Shown here: positions 26,375 through 34,731 of the stretch, piece after piece
Numbering within the stretch: position 1 is the stretch's first letter
How the letters are laid out: each line of letters opens with the position of its first letter
Source of the DNA: Acinetobacter sp. ANC 4204
GTDB lineage: Bacteria > Pseudomonadota > Gammaproteobacteria > Pseudomonadales > Moraxellaceae
DNA: 64,000 nt
NCBI RefSeq assembly: GCF_002135205.1
Contig: NZ_NEFZ01000010.1
Coordinates: forward strand, 124,001 to 188,000
Direction: 5' to 3'
Made by a program: the position numbers and the translations under genes
The notes under the pieces: model-generated
Seen by the model: the letters and a program-made list of their open reading frames with translations, nothing else
Told to the model about the DNA's origin: nothing
Database searches by the model: none

Positions 26375-27814
26375 TTAAATGGATTGTGCTAATTTTTCAT
26401 TCATGTCTTCATATGCTTGTATAAAGCAATGCGTTGAAGATTGATCTACGCTATAGATCATTGTCATAAGTTCATCTGGCAAATGCATACCCAGCATAAA
26501 ACCGAATATTTTCGCCAAATGCTGCGTATCACCAAGACTTTGTTTTGTATAAATAAAATGGTGTGGCTCAATATGGCTTTGACTAAAAGCATGATTGACC
26601 TTTTTTATGGTTGGAATATTTGTCATATCATCCAATATCAACACAAAAGGCTGAACGGGCTTCAATTGCTCTAAGCTCAGCATGTGCTCAGTTGGAAGTT
26701 GGTCTAAGATATTGTCCACATTTAAACCAATATTCAGTTTTTTTTGTGGTGTAGTCTCTAATAGTTGTAAAAAAGATGCAGCCAAACACCAACTCGATGC
26801 ATATTCTGAAGGTAAGTAACGATCCGTCAGCCATGTTTTTTCATCTAGCAACTCTTGATCAATTTCAGAGTCAACATTAAGAATCAATGAAATTTCTTCT
26901 AGTTGCTTAGACACTTGTGCCAACAACAACACCCAGTCTTTATAGGCAGTTTCCTGACTCAAATAATGATGTTCAATTTGAATTTGTGCAGTGATGATCC
27001 CTAAAGACCTTAAATAATGCTCCACAATTTCAAAACTTTGTGTTTCATTCCAAAAATGTAAAACCGACTCAGATAACAAAATATGGATATGAATACGATT
27101 CAGTTTCGTTACACTTTTAATGCTTTCCTGATCGTCTTGTACATCAGATGCATATTCACTATTCGGATCAATCCAAGCGGGATGCATTCGATATTCATAA
27201 GCTAATTCGCTATCATAAAATAACGCAGATTGTTTTAAGTGCTGCGCAATTTGCCACAATGTTTCAGCATGCTGTTCAAGTTGATGCTCAATCAATGCTT
27301 GAATACGCTGGTGACGAGGGTGCTCTATCTCAAATTCATCTTCTTCATCTGCATTTGTAATGACATTGTCTAGCGCTTGTATACGATAGGACAACATTGG
27401 AAGCCCATAATTATTCTGTAATTGAGTATCTAACTCAGGGCTTTTAAACTTTTGCAGTTCATCAATAATTGTTTCATTTTCTCCCAAAGCACTATAAGCA
27501 GCTGAAGAATAAATATTAAGTTGGATCCATTCGATATCAACAGGTTTTGCTTGTTTTTCTACAGCTTCTATCTGTTGACTTTGTGCCAATTCATCTTGCT
27601 TTCGTTGCTCTTTACGTTGTTGTTGTGCTTTCCATACTCTGTAGATAGCCCAAGGCAACCATAAAATCACACTGATCAATAAGGGAAGTAAAAGCAAATG
27701 ACGAACTAAATCAATTGCACTTGGGTCATAACCAGTATCACGCCAATAAAAAACAACAACACCACACACCAGTAACAATGAGCTCACAAGTGTTGCAATA
27801 AAAAGTTTAAGCAT
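26375..27814 (-). CDS. T6SS-locus membrane protein of unknown function
   Basis: This 479-residue protein is found between tssG and tssM. Two N-terminal membrane helices (residues 4-25 and 40-58) precede a basic, glutamine-rich linker (KAQQQRKEQRKQDELAQ) and a long soluble region. I recognise no general domain. The position matches one of the Acinetobacter-specific T6SS accessory (asa) genes, but I cannot assign the letter with confidence. Only 1 nt separates it from tssG, so it is part of the operon. It could contribute to the membrane complex in the absence of TssJ, which is inference. Confidence 0.75.
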   Translation of the reverse strand: MLKLFIATLVSSLLLVCGVVVFYWRDTGYDPSAIDLVRHLLLLPLLISVILWLPWAIYRVWKAQQQRKEQRKQDELAQSQQIEAVEKQAKPVDIEWIQLNIYSSAAYSALGENETIIDELQKFKSPELDTQLQNNYGLPMLSYRIQALDNVITNADEEDEFEIEHPRHQRIQALIEHQLEQHAETLWQIAQHLKQSALFYDSELAYEYRMHPAWIDPNSEYASDVQDDQESIKSVTKLNRIHIHILLSESVLHFWNETQSFEIVEHYLRSLGIITAQIQIEHHYLSQETAYKDWVLLLAQVSKQLEEISLILNVDSEIDQELLDEKTWLTDRYLPSEYASSWCLAASFLQLLETTPQKKLNIGLNVDNILDQLPTEHMLSLEQLKPVQPFVLILDDMTNIPTIKKVNHAFSQSHIEPHHFIYTKQSLGDTQHLAKIFGFMLGMHLPDELMTMIYSVDQSSTHCFIQAYEDMNEKLAQSI

Positions 27815-27815
27815 G

Positions 27816-28808
27816 TCACATTCCCATCAGTGCATAACAGGTTTCAGCGTTGTGATCTTTCTGTTTAGGCATTAAAAAAGCACCTTGGGATAAGCCCATA
27901 GTGGTTGTTGAATTCAGATGTAACGGTTGAATATCGTTTTTATTTAGAATGAGCCTTAAATCAACCGCGAGTGTTGGGCTCAACCAAGTAGACAAAATCC
28001 GTTTAATTTTTTCGCCATTTTCTTTTTTCGGTAAAAACGTTAAATATTCGCTATAAGAAACTGGGCCGACCACTATCTCTATCTTTTCGTCAATTTGACG
28101 TATCGTTTCACCACAAAAAGTATTCATTCCCAAAAGGTTTCCATTTCCTCCAAGCACTGTTCTCTGATCAACAGACAGAGTAAATTTTTCTTCGATGAAC
28201 TCAAAAACCTTGATATTTTGTTTAAGCACAGCACTCAACATGATCTTCAAAGCATGTACTGTATTATTTTGCCCCTGCATTAAACCTGCAAATTCAGCAA
28301 AATAATCATCTAAATCTGGTTGATGGTGCTGTGAGCGAATATATCCATTCAGAGCGTGCAAAATATCTAAATAATGGTTCTCTGCTTCAATTTCATAGCG
28401 CACAGGTAAATGATAAGCCAAGCATGCATCGACATATTGGGTCGTCAACTTATGATTGAACAAACCTAAAAAATGAATAGTCTCCTCGCGTTGGATACGG
28501 GGACTGTGTCTAATTTTCTGGGTATAGCTATAGGGTAAGCTTCCATGAATACCTGTTAGCCCGACCATTAAATTGGTTAAATGAATTTTCTCCTCATCAA
28601 GACTTAAACTTTCAATCTCTGTATCGGGAAAATTAAGATTTAAAGAACTATGAAATCTAAATGGCTTGGCCCAATCTCCCTTGATTTCCTTGTTTGAATC
28701 TGCTGTCTGCCGTAATAATCGTGTTGCTTGAATAAACTCAAAGGCACGCGGTTGTTCAATCAAGGCCCCAATTACAGAAGTGTCTTGCCACCAACGTTCT
28801 GCACGCAT
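27816..28808 (-). CDS. tssG: T6SS baseplate protein TssG
   Basis: This 330-residue TssG/ImpH protein forms baseplate wedges with TssE, TssF and TssK. The N-terminus RAERWWQDTSVIGALIEQP and FEFIQATRLL, followed by FHSSLNLNFPDTEI, are family signatures. The start codon at 28808 lies inside tssF, an overlap of 37 nt that implies tight translational coupling. Confidence 0.94.
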   Translation of the reverse strand: MRAERWWQDTSVIGALIEQPRAFEFIQATRLLRQTADSNKEIKGDWAKPFRFHSSLNLNFPDTEIESLSLDEEKIHLTNLMVGLTGIHGSLPYSYTQKIRHSPRIQREETIHFLGLFNHKLTTQYVDACLAYHLPVRYEIEAENHYLDILHALNGYIRSQHHQPDLDDYFAEFAGLMQGQNNTVHALKIMLSAVLKQNIKVFEFIEEKFTLSVDQRTVLGGNGNLLGMNTFCGETIRQIDEKIEIVVGPVSYSEYLTFLPKKENGEKIKRILSTWLSPTLAVDLRLILNKNDIQPLHLNSTTTMGLSQGAFLMPKQKDHNAETCYALMGM

Positions 28809-30580
28809 TGGTATAACTCCTGTTGTGTATAAGCATCGGATATAACAACATCAACAAAACTGTTCATGTGTACTTTTAAATTGAAAACATGTGCTAAAAG
28901 CTGGCTAAAAATGAATAAGCTATGCCCCCGGAAAACCTTTGAATCAATCGCTAGTTTTACTTTTAAACCACGGACAAATAATGGAAAAGGTTTTGCCTCT
29001 ACCATTTTTTGAGTAAGAGAAAAATCAACCATTTGAATTGAATTAATAATCAGTTGATTTTCTTTTGATTTGGGTAAATTATAGAGTTCAAGTAATTCCT
29101 TAATATGACTTAAGGTCTCTCCTTTCATTAAGGACAAAGTATTTAATGAAAGATGTGAAATAATTCTCCATTGTTCTTTTTTATTTTTTTCAAAAACATA
29201 GGGTTTATTGGGTCTTTTTAGAACCACCGCTCGCCGTGCAAGACTACTGTCATTCAAACTCAGAATACTATTAGTCTGACTTAACGCTTCATGGGGTAAG
29301 TCACGATTGGAACACAGTAATTGTGTACTAATGAAGTCTGATTTAGTGCTTTCTGGCGAAAGCTGCTTTGAGATAATACTATATACTGTTTCTGTGTATT
29401 TATTATGCAAATGGGCTGAATTTAAACTATAAAAAAATTGAGTATCTGGATCTTGATAATGACTCATTGCAAAAAAAGGATAAATATCAAATGCTGTTTG
29501 TTCTTGATTTGATTTTTCACGGATCATCTGCATTCTAGTAATACTATATGTTTGATAATACTCAGGATGATGTGCATCTGTAATTAAAGGGTATTCTAAT
29601 TGCTTATGATTTATTTTCTGTGGTTCTGCTTGTTTCCTAAATAAATTCACTGCTGGAGTAACATATAATTTAAAGTTTGCAATATTTAATTCTGAGTAAT
29701 TTTTGATATTCACTTGATCATTTAAATTAAGTTTTAGGTGAATTAAAATTTCAAAATAATGCTGACCTTTATCTAGATGTTTTAAAAAATCTAACTTCAT
29801 ATTTAGAAAGCTAAACTTTTCGGGGAAGCAAAAATACTCCATCAATAACCGATAAGCATGATGTGTATGCTGATCTAATGGCAGTAAGCTTTCATCTTCT
29901 GAGAAACCTTGAGTACAAAAAGGATTTTTAATATCAATCAGATGATGACCGTATTTCAATGAAAACCCAGTATTTGATTGAAACACTGCATCCAAAACCT
30001 GGAGTGGAAAATTAGATATAGCATCCAGATAAATAGGTAAGCATTCTTTTTCTAAAATGCGCTGAGATTGATTAAAAAGATTAAAACCTAAAGTAAGGGT
30101 AGCGTTTTGATTTAAGTGCATATGTGCACTGGGATGCGTTTTAAAACTGAGTTGACACAACTCAAGTGGTAATAGTTTTAACTCTTGGGTGGTATTAAAT
30201 TCGCACTGCACTCCTTTAAAACTGCGTGACTTAATCGTGGTATTCTTAGGAACAACATGTGCTTCTGTTAATTGTTTACACTTATTTAAATCTTCCAAAC
30301 TAAGTATAGTACATGCAGGAAAAGGCTTTAAATATTGTGGAAACATCACCTCAAACAGCGATCGCGTAAAGACGTCATAACTGTCTACAAGTTTTTTATC
30401 AATTCTAGCTGCAATTAAAGAAAAAGACTGAATTAAGCGCTCAATATGCGGATCATCAATTTGTTCTTGGTTTAAAGACAACCGTTGAGCAATTTTAGGA
30501 TATTTTTGTGCAAATTCGCGTGATTGCTGTCCAAATTCTTGTAATTGTTTTTCATAGTAAGGTAATAACTCTTCAATCAC
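28772..30580 (-). CDS. tssF: T6SS baseplate protein TssF
   Basis: This 602-residue TssF/ImpG protein carries the diagnostic start EELLPYYEKQLQEFGQQSREFA and then FLNMKLD-like wedge segments. It begins at a GTG (30580) with GGGTG a few bases upstream. The start fits the family alignment, since TssF proteins open with a short acidic segment and YYE. It lies 11 nt after tssE. Confidence 0.94.
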   Translation of the reverse strand: MIEELLPYYEKQLQEFGQQSREFAQKYPKIAQRLSLNQEQIDDPHIERLIQSFSLIAARIDKKLVDSYDVFTRSLFEVMFPQYLKPFPACTILSLEDLNKCKQLTEAHVVPKNTTIKSRSFKGVQCEFNTTQELKLLPLELCQLSFKTHPSAHMHLNQNATLTLGFNLFNQSQRILEKECLPIYLDAISNFPLQVLDAVFQSNTGFSLKYGHHLIDIKNPFCTQGFSEDESLLPLDQHTHHAYRLLMEYFCFPEKFSFLNMKLDFLKHLDKGQHYFEILIHLKLNLNDQVNIKNYSELNIANFKLYVTPAVNLFRKQAEPQKINHKQLEYPLITDAHHPEYYQTYSITRMQMIREKSNQEQTAFDIYPFFAMSHYQDPDTQFFYSLNSAHLHNKYTETVYSIISKQLSPESTKSDFISTQLLCSNRDLPHEALSQTNSILSLNDSSLARRAVVLKRPNKPYVFEKNKKEQWRIISHLSLNTLSLMKGETLSHIKELLELYNLPKSKENQLIINSIQMVDFSLTQKMVEAKPFPLFVRGLKVKLAIDSKVFRGHSLFIFSQLLAHVFNLKVHMNSFVDVVISDAYTQQELYQCVQNVGGKTLL

Positions 30581-30591
30581 AAATCACCCAA

Positions 30592-31068
30592 TTAAGATCG
30601 TGCAGAAATAACATATTGTTGTGTTGTTGGTTTGAGTAAGGCATCGAAAATAACAGGCTCATACAATGGATGAATATTTAAATAAGCTTGAATACTCAAA
30701 CATAAAGCTCCCATATTCTGCCCATCAAATAACATTTCGACTTTAACCTGTTTTAGTCTTGGCTCATGTGCGGTAATAGAACATGCGATAGACTGACATA
30801 TTTTATCTCGGTCTAAGGGGTTAGCCGTCGAAAGCCCAACAAAATCAATGATCCCAAACTGTAAAATGGATTTTTTTACTAAGGGAAAGGCATCAATAAC
30901 TGAGCCGAAGTTTGCCATACGACTATTAAGTAATTCTTCTAAATCATACGCGACAGACTCGCGCAACTCTTGAAGAGACATCCCCTGCCGATCCTGCTCA
31001 CTTGTAGGCAACAATCGGTCAAATAGTGTTTTTCTAAAACCATATGGATAAAGTTGATCTAGGTTCAT
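30592..31068 (-). CDS. tssE: T6SS baseplate protein TssE (gp25-like)
   Basis: This 158-residue protein of the GPW/gp25 family is the T6SS counterpart of the phage T4 gp25 wedge protein. LFDRLLPTSEQ, SVAYDLEELLNSR and FGIIDFVGLSTANPLDR are family features. It is preceded by a strong terminator hairpin (31092-31127) that separates it from hcp, so its expression depends on readthrough or a local promoter. Confidence 0.93.
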   Translation of the reverse strand: MNLDQLYPYGFRKTLFDRLLPTSEQDRQGMSLQELRESVAYDLEELLNSRMANFGSVIDAFPLVKKSILQFGIIDFVGLSTANPLDRDKICQSIACSITAHEPRLKQVKVEMLFDGQNMGALCLSIQAYLNIHPLYEPVIFDALLKPTTQQYVISARS

Positions 31069-31091
31069 ATTGACTAGAATTTTCCTACATG

Positions 31092-31127
31092 AAAAATAAG
31101 GGCTAATATAAGTTAGCCCTTATTTTT
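31092..31127 (-). terminator. Strong terminator/attenuator between hcp and tssE
   Basis: A 15-bp perfect stem (31092-31106 with 31113-31127) with a 6-nt loop ends in a U-tract on the minus strand. It lies directly after hcp and inside the T6SS operon. It should reduce expression of tssE and later genes relative to tssB, tssC and hcp. Confidence 0.88.
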
Positions 31128-31136
31128 GAAGCATAT

Positions 31137-31640
31137 TTATGCAGCGTACGATGCGGTATTATTTGACAGTGACCATTTTTTGGTCACTGCACCTTTTTGC
31201 GTACCATTAATATCTTGCTGGTTATACGTCCATTCCACTGCGGCATATTTCAAACCGAAGCTCTCAATTGGTACACCTTCTTCACTCACTGTTGGTGTAA
31301 CACTTGAAACCAACACATGCTTTAACTTGATTTGCAGATATTTAATACGTTTATCACCATTCGCTCGATAAAAATCAATCTGAACTTCGTCAAAGGTATA
31401 TCCCGCTGAACATGCTTCCCATAGCTTTGGGCTGGTTGCATCTAAATCTTTCACAAAAATCATGTCAGAGTGTTCTACACGCTCAGCTGTATGGCCACCT
31501 ACACTTGAGGATGTTGCGGACTTCGGCTGGCGAATGTTATGTGACCAAGAATTTACCTCCAACCAGCCTTTATGTTCAGCATCGCGTGATTCACCATCGA
31601 CTTTGTACTTACCACGAAATTGTACGTATATATCTTTCAT
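31137..31640 (-). CDS. hcp: T6SS tube protein Hcp
   Basis: This 167-residue Hcp protein polymerises into hexameric rings forming the secreted inner tube. Features are the start MKDIYVQFRGK, GWLEVNSWSHNIRQP and the strand pattern ending in VEWTYNQQDI. It follows tssC by 47 nt and is followed by a strong hairpin, consistent with the very high Hcp production typical of these systems. Confidence 0.95.
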   Translation of the reverse strand: MKDIYVQFRGKYKVDGESRDAEHKGWLEVNSWSHNIRQPKSATSSSVGGHTAERVEHSDMIFVKDLDATSPKLWEACSAGYTFDEVQIDFYRANGDKRIKYLQIKLKHVLVSSVTPTVSEEGVPIESFGLKYAAVEWTYNQQDINGTQKGAVTKKWSLSNNTASYAA

Positions 31641-31687
31641 TTTTAATATTTTCCTATTTTAAAGTTATTATGTGTTGGCATTCAAAA

Positions 31688-33169
31688 TTAATTTGAGGAC
31701 TGAGGTAATTCAGTAACAAGTCGCAGTGATACTGACAACTCGTCCAACTGGAAATGTGGTCTTAAGAAAACCACAGATTTGTAGTGCCCTGGCTGTGCAG
31801 GATTCTCTACAACTTTGACAGAGGCTTCACGAAGTGGATATTGCGCTTTCGCTTCTTGTGAAGCGCCGTCATCAAGTAAGATATATTGGGCTAACCATTC
31901 ATTTAAAAATGCTTCGACATTTCCAGCAGATGCGAAGCTACCGACTTTATCTCGCATCATGGCTTTTAAATAATGTGCAATACGTGACACTGCCATAATG
32001 TATTGAATTTGACTTGATAAAGCTGAGTTTGCGTTCGCAGAATCGCTATCATACTTTTTAGGTTTCTGCGTCGACTGTGCGCCAAAAAATGCTGCGTAAT
32101 CTGTATTTTTGCAATGGACAAGCGGAATGAAGCCCAGATCACTGAGTTCTTTTTCGCGACGGTCTGTAATTGCAATCTCAGTTGGACATTTAAAGACAAC
32201 CTCACCATCATTGGTCTTAAACGTGTGGACAGGTAAGCCCTCTACTAAACCGCCACCTTCTACACCACGAATCGCTGCACACCAACCATGCATATCAAAA
32301 GCATTGGTTAAACGGGTTGCAAATGCATAAGCAGCATTCATCCATAAATAGTCATGATGATTTTGTCCAGTCACTTCTTCGACAAAATTAAAGCCTTCGG
32401 TCGCAGTACCTTCTTTAGGGTGATATGGCAAACGGCCTAGTACTCGTGGCATGGTCAATGCCACATATCGCGCATCATCACTTTCACGGAATGAGCGCCA
32501 TTGCACATATTCAGCCGTCTCGAAGATTTTTGAAACCTCTCGAGGGCGGTCTATATCTGTAAAAGATTCTAGGCCTAAAATGCTTGAATCTGCTGCAGAG
32601 ATAAATGGTGCATGTGCTGCTGCTGCAACATGCGAAATTTGTTCAAGCAAATACATATCTGAAGGCGTGCGGTCAAACTCAAAATCACCAACTAATGTGG
32701 CATATGGCGCTCCACCAAATGAACCATACTCTTCTTCATATATTTTTTTGAACAGTGTGCTTTGATCAAAATCTGTTGCACCTTGAAAATCCTTAATTAG
32801 CTCTTTTTTTGTAGTATTCAACATCCGAATTTTAATAAGCGGATTAGATGGCGTTTCCTGACAAAAATAATATAAACCACGCCATGTCGATTCAATTTTT
32901 TGAAATTGTTCATCGTGCATGATTCTGCTGAGTTGAGTCGAAATGAGCGCATCAATTTCTGCAATACGTTTATCAATAGATAAGGTCATATTTTCTGAAA
33001 CAGTAATTGTTCCAGCCATCACTTCTTTAGCTAATTCACCAATTAGACTTTTAGCACGATCATGTTCTTCTTCATTACGCGCTATACGACTTCTTTCAAC
33101 GATTGAGTCTAATAACGTAAATTCTTCTGTAGTGTCTTGAGCTACTGCTGTAGATTGAAAATTATTCAT
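31688..33169 (-). CDS. tssC: T6SS contractile sheath large subunit TssC
   Basis: This TssC/VipB protein is about 493 residues. I start it at ATG 33169 (MNNFQSTAVAQ), which has GGAGG six bases upstream. The longer frame begins with GTG five codons earlier. Hallmarks include STWRGLYYFCQETP, FGGAPYATLVGDFEFDR and the C-terminal QYILLDDGASQEAKAQYPLREA. Together with TssB it builds the contractile sheath. The start overlaps the tssB stop by 8 nt. Confidence 0.95.
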   Translation of the reverse strand: MNNFQSTAVAQDTTEEFTLLDSIVERSRIARNEEEHDRAKSLIGELAKEVMAGTITVSENMTLSIDKRIAEIDALISTQLSRIMHDEQFQKIESTWRGLYYFCQETPSNPLIKIRMLNTTKKELIKDFQGATDFDQSTLFKKIYEEEYGSFGGAPYATLVGDFEFDRTPSDMYLLEQISHVAAAAHAPFISAADSSILGLESFTDIDRPREVSKIFETAEYVQWRSFRESDDARYVALTMPRVLGRLPYHPKEGTATEGFNFVEEVTGQNHHDYLWMNAAYAFATRLTNAFDMHGWCAAIRGVEGGGLVEGLPVHTFKTNDGEVVFKCPTEIAITDRREKELSDLGFIPLVHCKNTDYAAFFGAQSTQKPKKYDSDSANANSALSSQIQYIMAVSRIAHYLKAMMRDKVGSFASAGNVEAFLNEWLAQYILLDDGASQEAKAQYPLREASVKVVENPAQPGHYKSVVFLRPHFQLDELSVSLRLVTELPQSSN

Positions 33170-33665
33170 TCTCTGCCTCCACACTCATTTTGCGCACTTG
33201 GTCAGTATTTTGTAAAACTTGATCTAACAAATCTTCTAAACGTTCATTGTTTGAAATTTTATTTCGTAAATCCGTCAAACGCTCACGTGCTTCTACCAAC
33301 TTTCGTAATGGATCGACCTGTTGAACCACGTTTTCAGGACGAAAATCCTCCATAGATTTAAAAGTCAGATCGACTGACATTCGACCACCGTCATCAGTTA
33401 AAGTATTTTCAACTTGATAAGTTGCTCGAGGCAATAATGACTCCATAACTTCATCAATGTTTTCTAAATCAACATTAATGAATTTTTTATCTTTAAGCTT
33501 GGTTTTTTCTAGTTCAGAGGCTGCTGAAAAATCTCCCAAAACACCCACAACGAAAGGTAATTCCTTAATTTCTTTACCATCCCCCACTTCAACATCGTAT
33601 GTTAATTGGACACGCGGTGGTCGAATGCGCTGTAGCTTTTTTTGTACACTTTCACGTTTAGCCAT
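33162..33665 (-). CDS. tssB: T6SS contractile sheath small subunit TssB
   Basis: This 167-residue TssB/VipA protein is recognised by RIRPPRVQLTYDVEVGDGKE, LPFVVGVLGDFS and the C-terminal helices around RKLVEARERLTDLRNK. It interlocks with TssC to form the sheath wall and presents the ClpV recognition helix. It lies 36 nt downstream of the asaA-type gene. Confidence 0.95.
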   Translation of the reverse strand: MAKRESVQKKLQRIRPPRVQLTYDVEVGDGKEIKELPFVVGVLGDFSAASELEKTKLKDKKFINVDLENIDEVMESLLPRATYQVENTLTDDGGRMSVDLTFKSMEDFRPENVVQQVDPLRKLVEARERLTDLRNKISNNERLEDLLDQVLQNTDQVRKMSVEAENE

Positions 33666-33701
33666 GTAAAAATCCTGTTCGTTATTCTTTCGATTTAAGT
33701 T

Positions 33702-34355
33702 TTAAAGTGCATTAAATGGGTTTGCGTTCGATTTATTTAAAGATTCAACTGATTGTATTTTTTCAACTTTTTTTGTTTTTACTTGCTGAGTAGTTACCTT
33801 TTTTGTTGTTTTTTTAGAACTAGTAACAGCAAGCTTGCGTGTTGTTTTTTTGGAGGTCTTCAGCACAACTGCTTTTGCGTCACTGGTGTCTGGTGCTGGT
33901 AGAGAATTTTGTATGCTCTGTGACAAGTTTTTAGCAGGCGGATAGGTTAAGTCTGCTGATAAATAACGCATTTCTTCTTGACGCATATAGTCTAATGCTG
34001 CATTTGCAATCGCAATACCCGCTAAAAACCGCGTATCTGTAAGTGAAGAGTGCTGTATATTTTGAGCATTTAATGTTTCAACCAATTGTAACGCTTTATA
34101 ATTTTTCCCAAGCTCTTGATAGCGTTTTGCCGCCTGGACTGAGAGCTGATTTTTTAAGACATCATCTTTTTTATTTTTCTTATCACAAAGCTGCATATAT
34201 AAATGCAGTAAATTCTGATCAGTTTCTCCACTGACCAGTGGATATGCCTTAATACACTTATTGCTTAGCTGAATCACACCTTCTGTGTCTGCAAAAGCAA
34301 GTGATGTCGCAGCCAATAGAATGGATGTAGATAAAATAAAATAGTAACTTTTCAA
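33702..34355 (-). CDS. asaA: T6SS-associated periplasmic protein, AsaA-type
   Basis: This exported protein of about 217 residues is encoded just upstream of tssB. No ATG is available. I choose the TTG at 34355, which has GAGG six bases upstream. Another TTG at 34367 is weaker. The signal peptide is KSYYFILSTSILLAATSLAFA. The mature part has a helical repeat-like N-terminus and a Lys/Thr-rich tail (KTSKKTTRKLA and KKTTKKVTTQ), unusual and probably flexible. The locus position matches asaA of A. baumannii, reported to affect TssM and T6SS assembly. Symbol based on position and general features. Confidence 0.7.
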   Translation of the reverse strand: MKSYYFILSTSILLAATSLAFADTEGVIQLSNKCIKAYPLVSGETDQNLLHLYMQLCDKKNKKDDVLKNQLSVQAAKRYQELGKNYKALQLVETLNAQNIQHSSLTDTRFLAGIAIANAALDYMRQEEMRYLSADLTYPPAKNLSQSIQNSLPAPDTSDAKAVVLKTSKKTTRKLAVTSSKKTTKKVTTQQVKTKKVEKIQSVESLNKSNANPFNAL

Positions 34356-34731
34356 AATTTGCCTCAAACTTATTATGAATAAAAAATTAAAATTATTATG
34401 GGTATAACTTCAAATTAATATTTAGCGACCTAAACTCTCGCTTTTTTATTGGTTATTTAATACGCTGAGATTTAACAAAAACATCCCACCTAAAGTCAAG
34501 AAATAAATGTTCCGAACAAAAGAATTTTGATCTTTTTATGTTATTTTTTTGTAATTTTATATCTTTTTTATCTAAAAATGATTTGTGTATTCTTAGGTCA
34601 TATATATAAAATAGCAAAAAATAGTATTTTAAATTAAATATAAAACACTAATTTATAAAAAAATTTAGCTTTAACCAAAAAAACAAATTGCTATTGGCAC
34701 ATGATTGCTTGTTAAAGCCTTGCTATAAACC
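34356..34731. other. Divergent T6SS promoter region
   Basis: There is no gene in these 376 bp. The region is very AT-rich and separates the two divergent T6SS arms, so promoters for both are expected here. Homopolymer A and T runs would favour silencing by H-NS-like proteins. Confidence 0.6.
34583..34610 (+). promoter_or_regulatory. Candidate promoter for tssH arm
   Basis: TTGTGT (34583-34588) and TATAAA (34605-34610) are separated by 16 nt. They lie about 120 bp before the clpV start. The region is so AT-rich that other -10 candidates exist. Confidence 0.3.
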
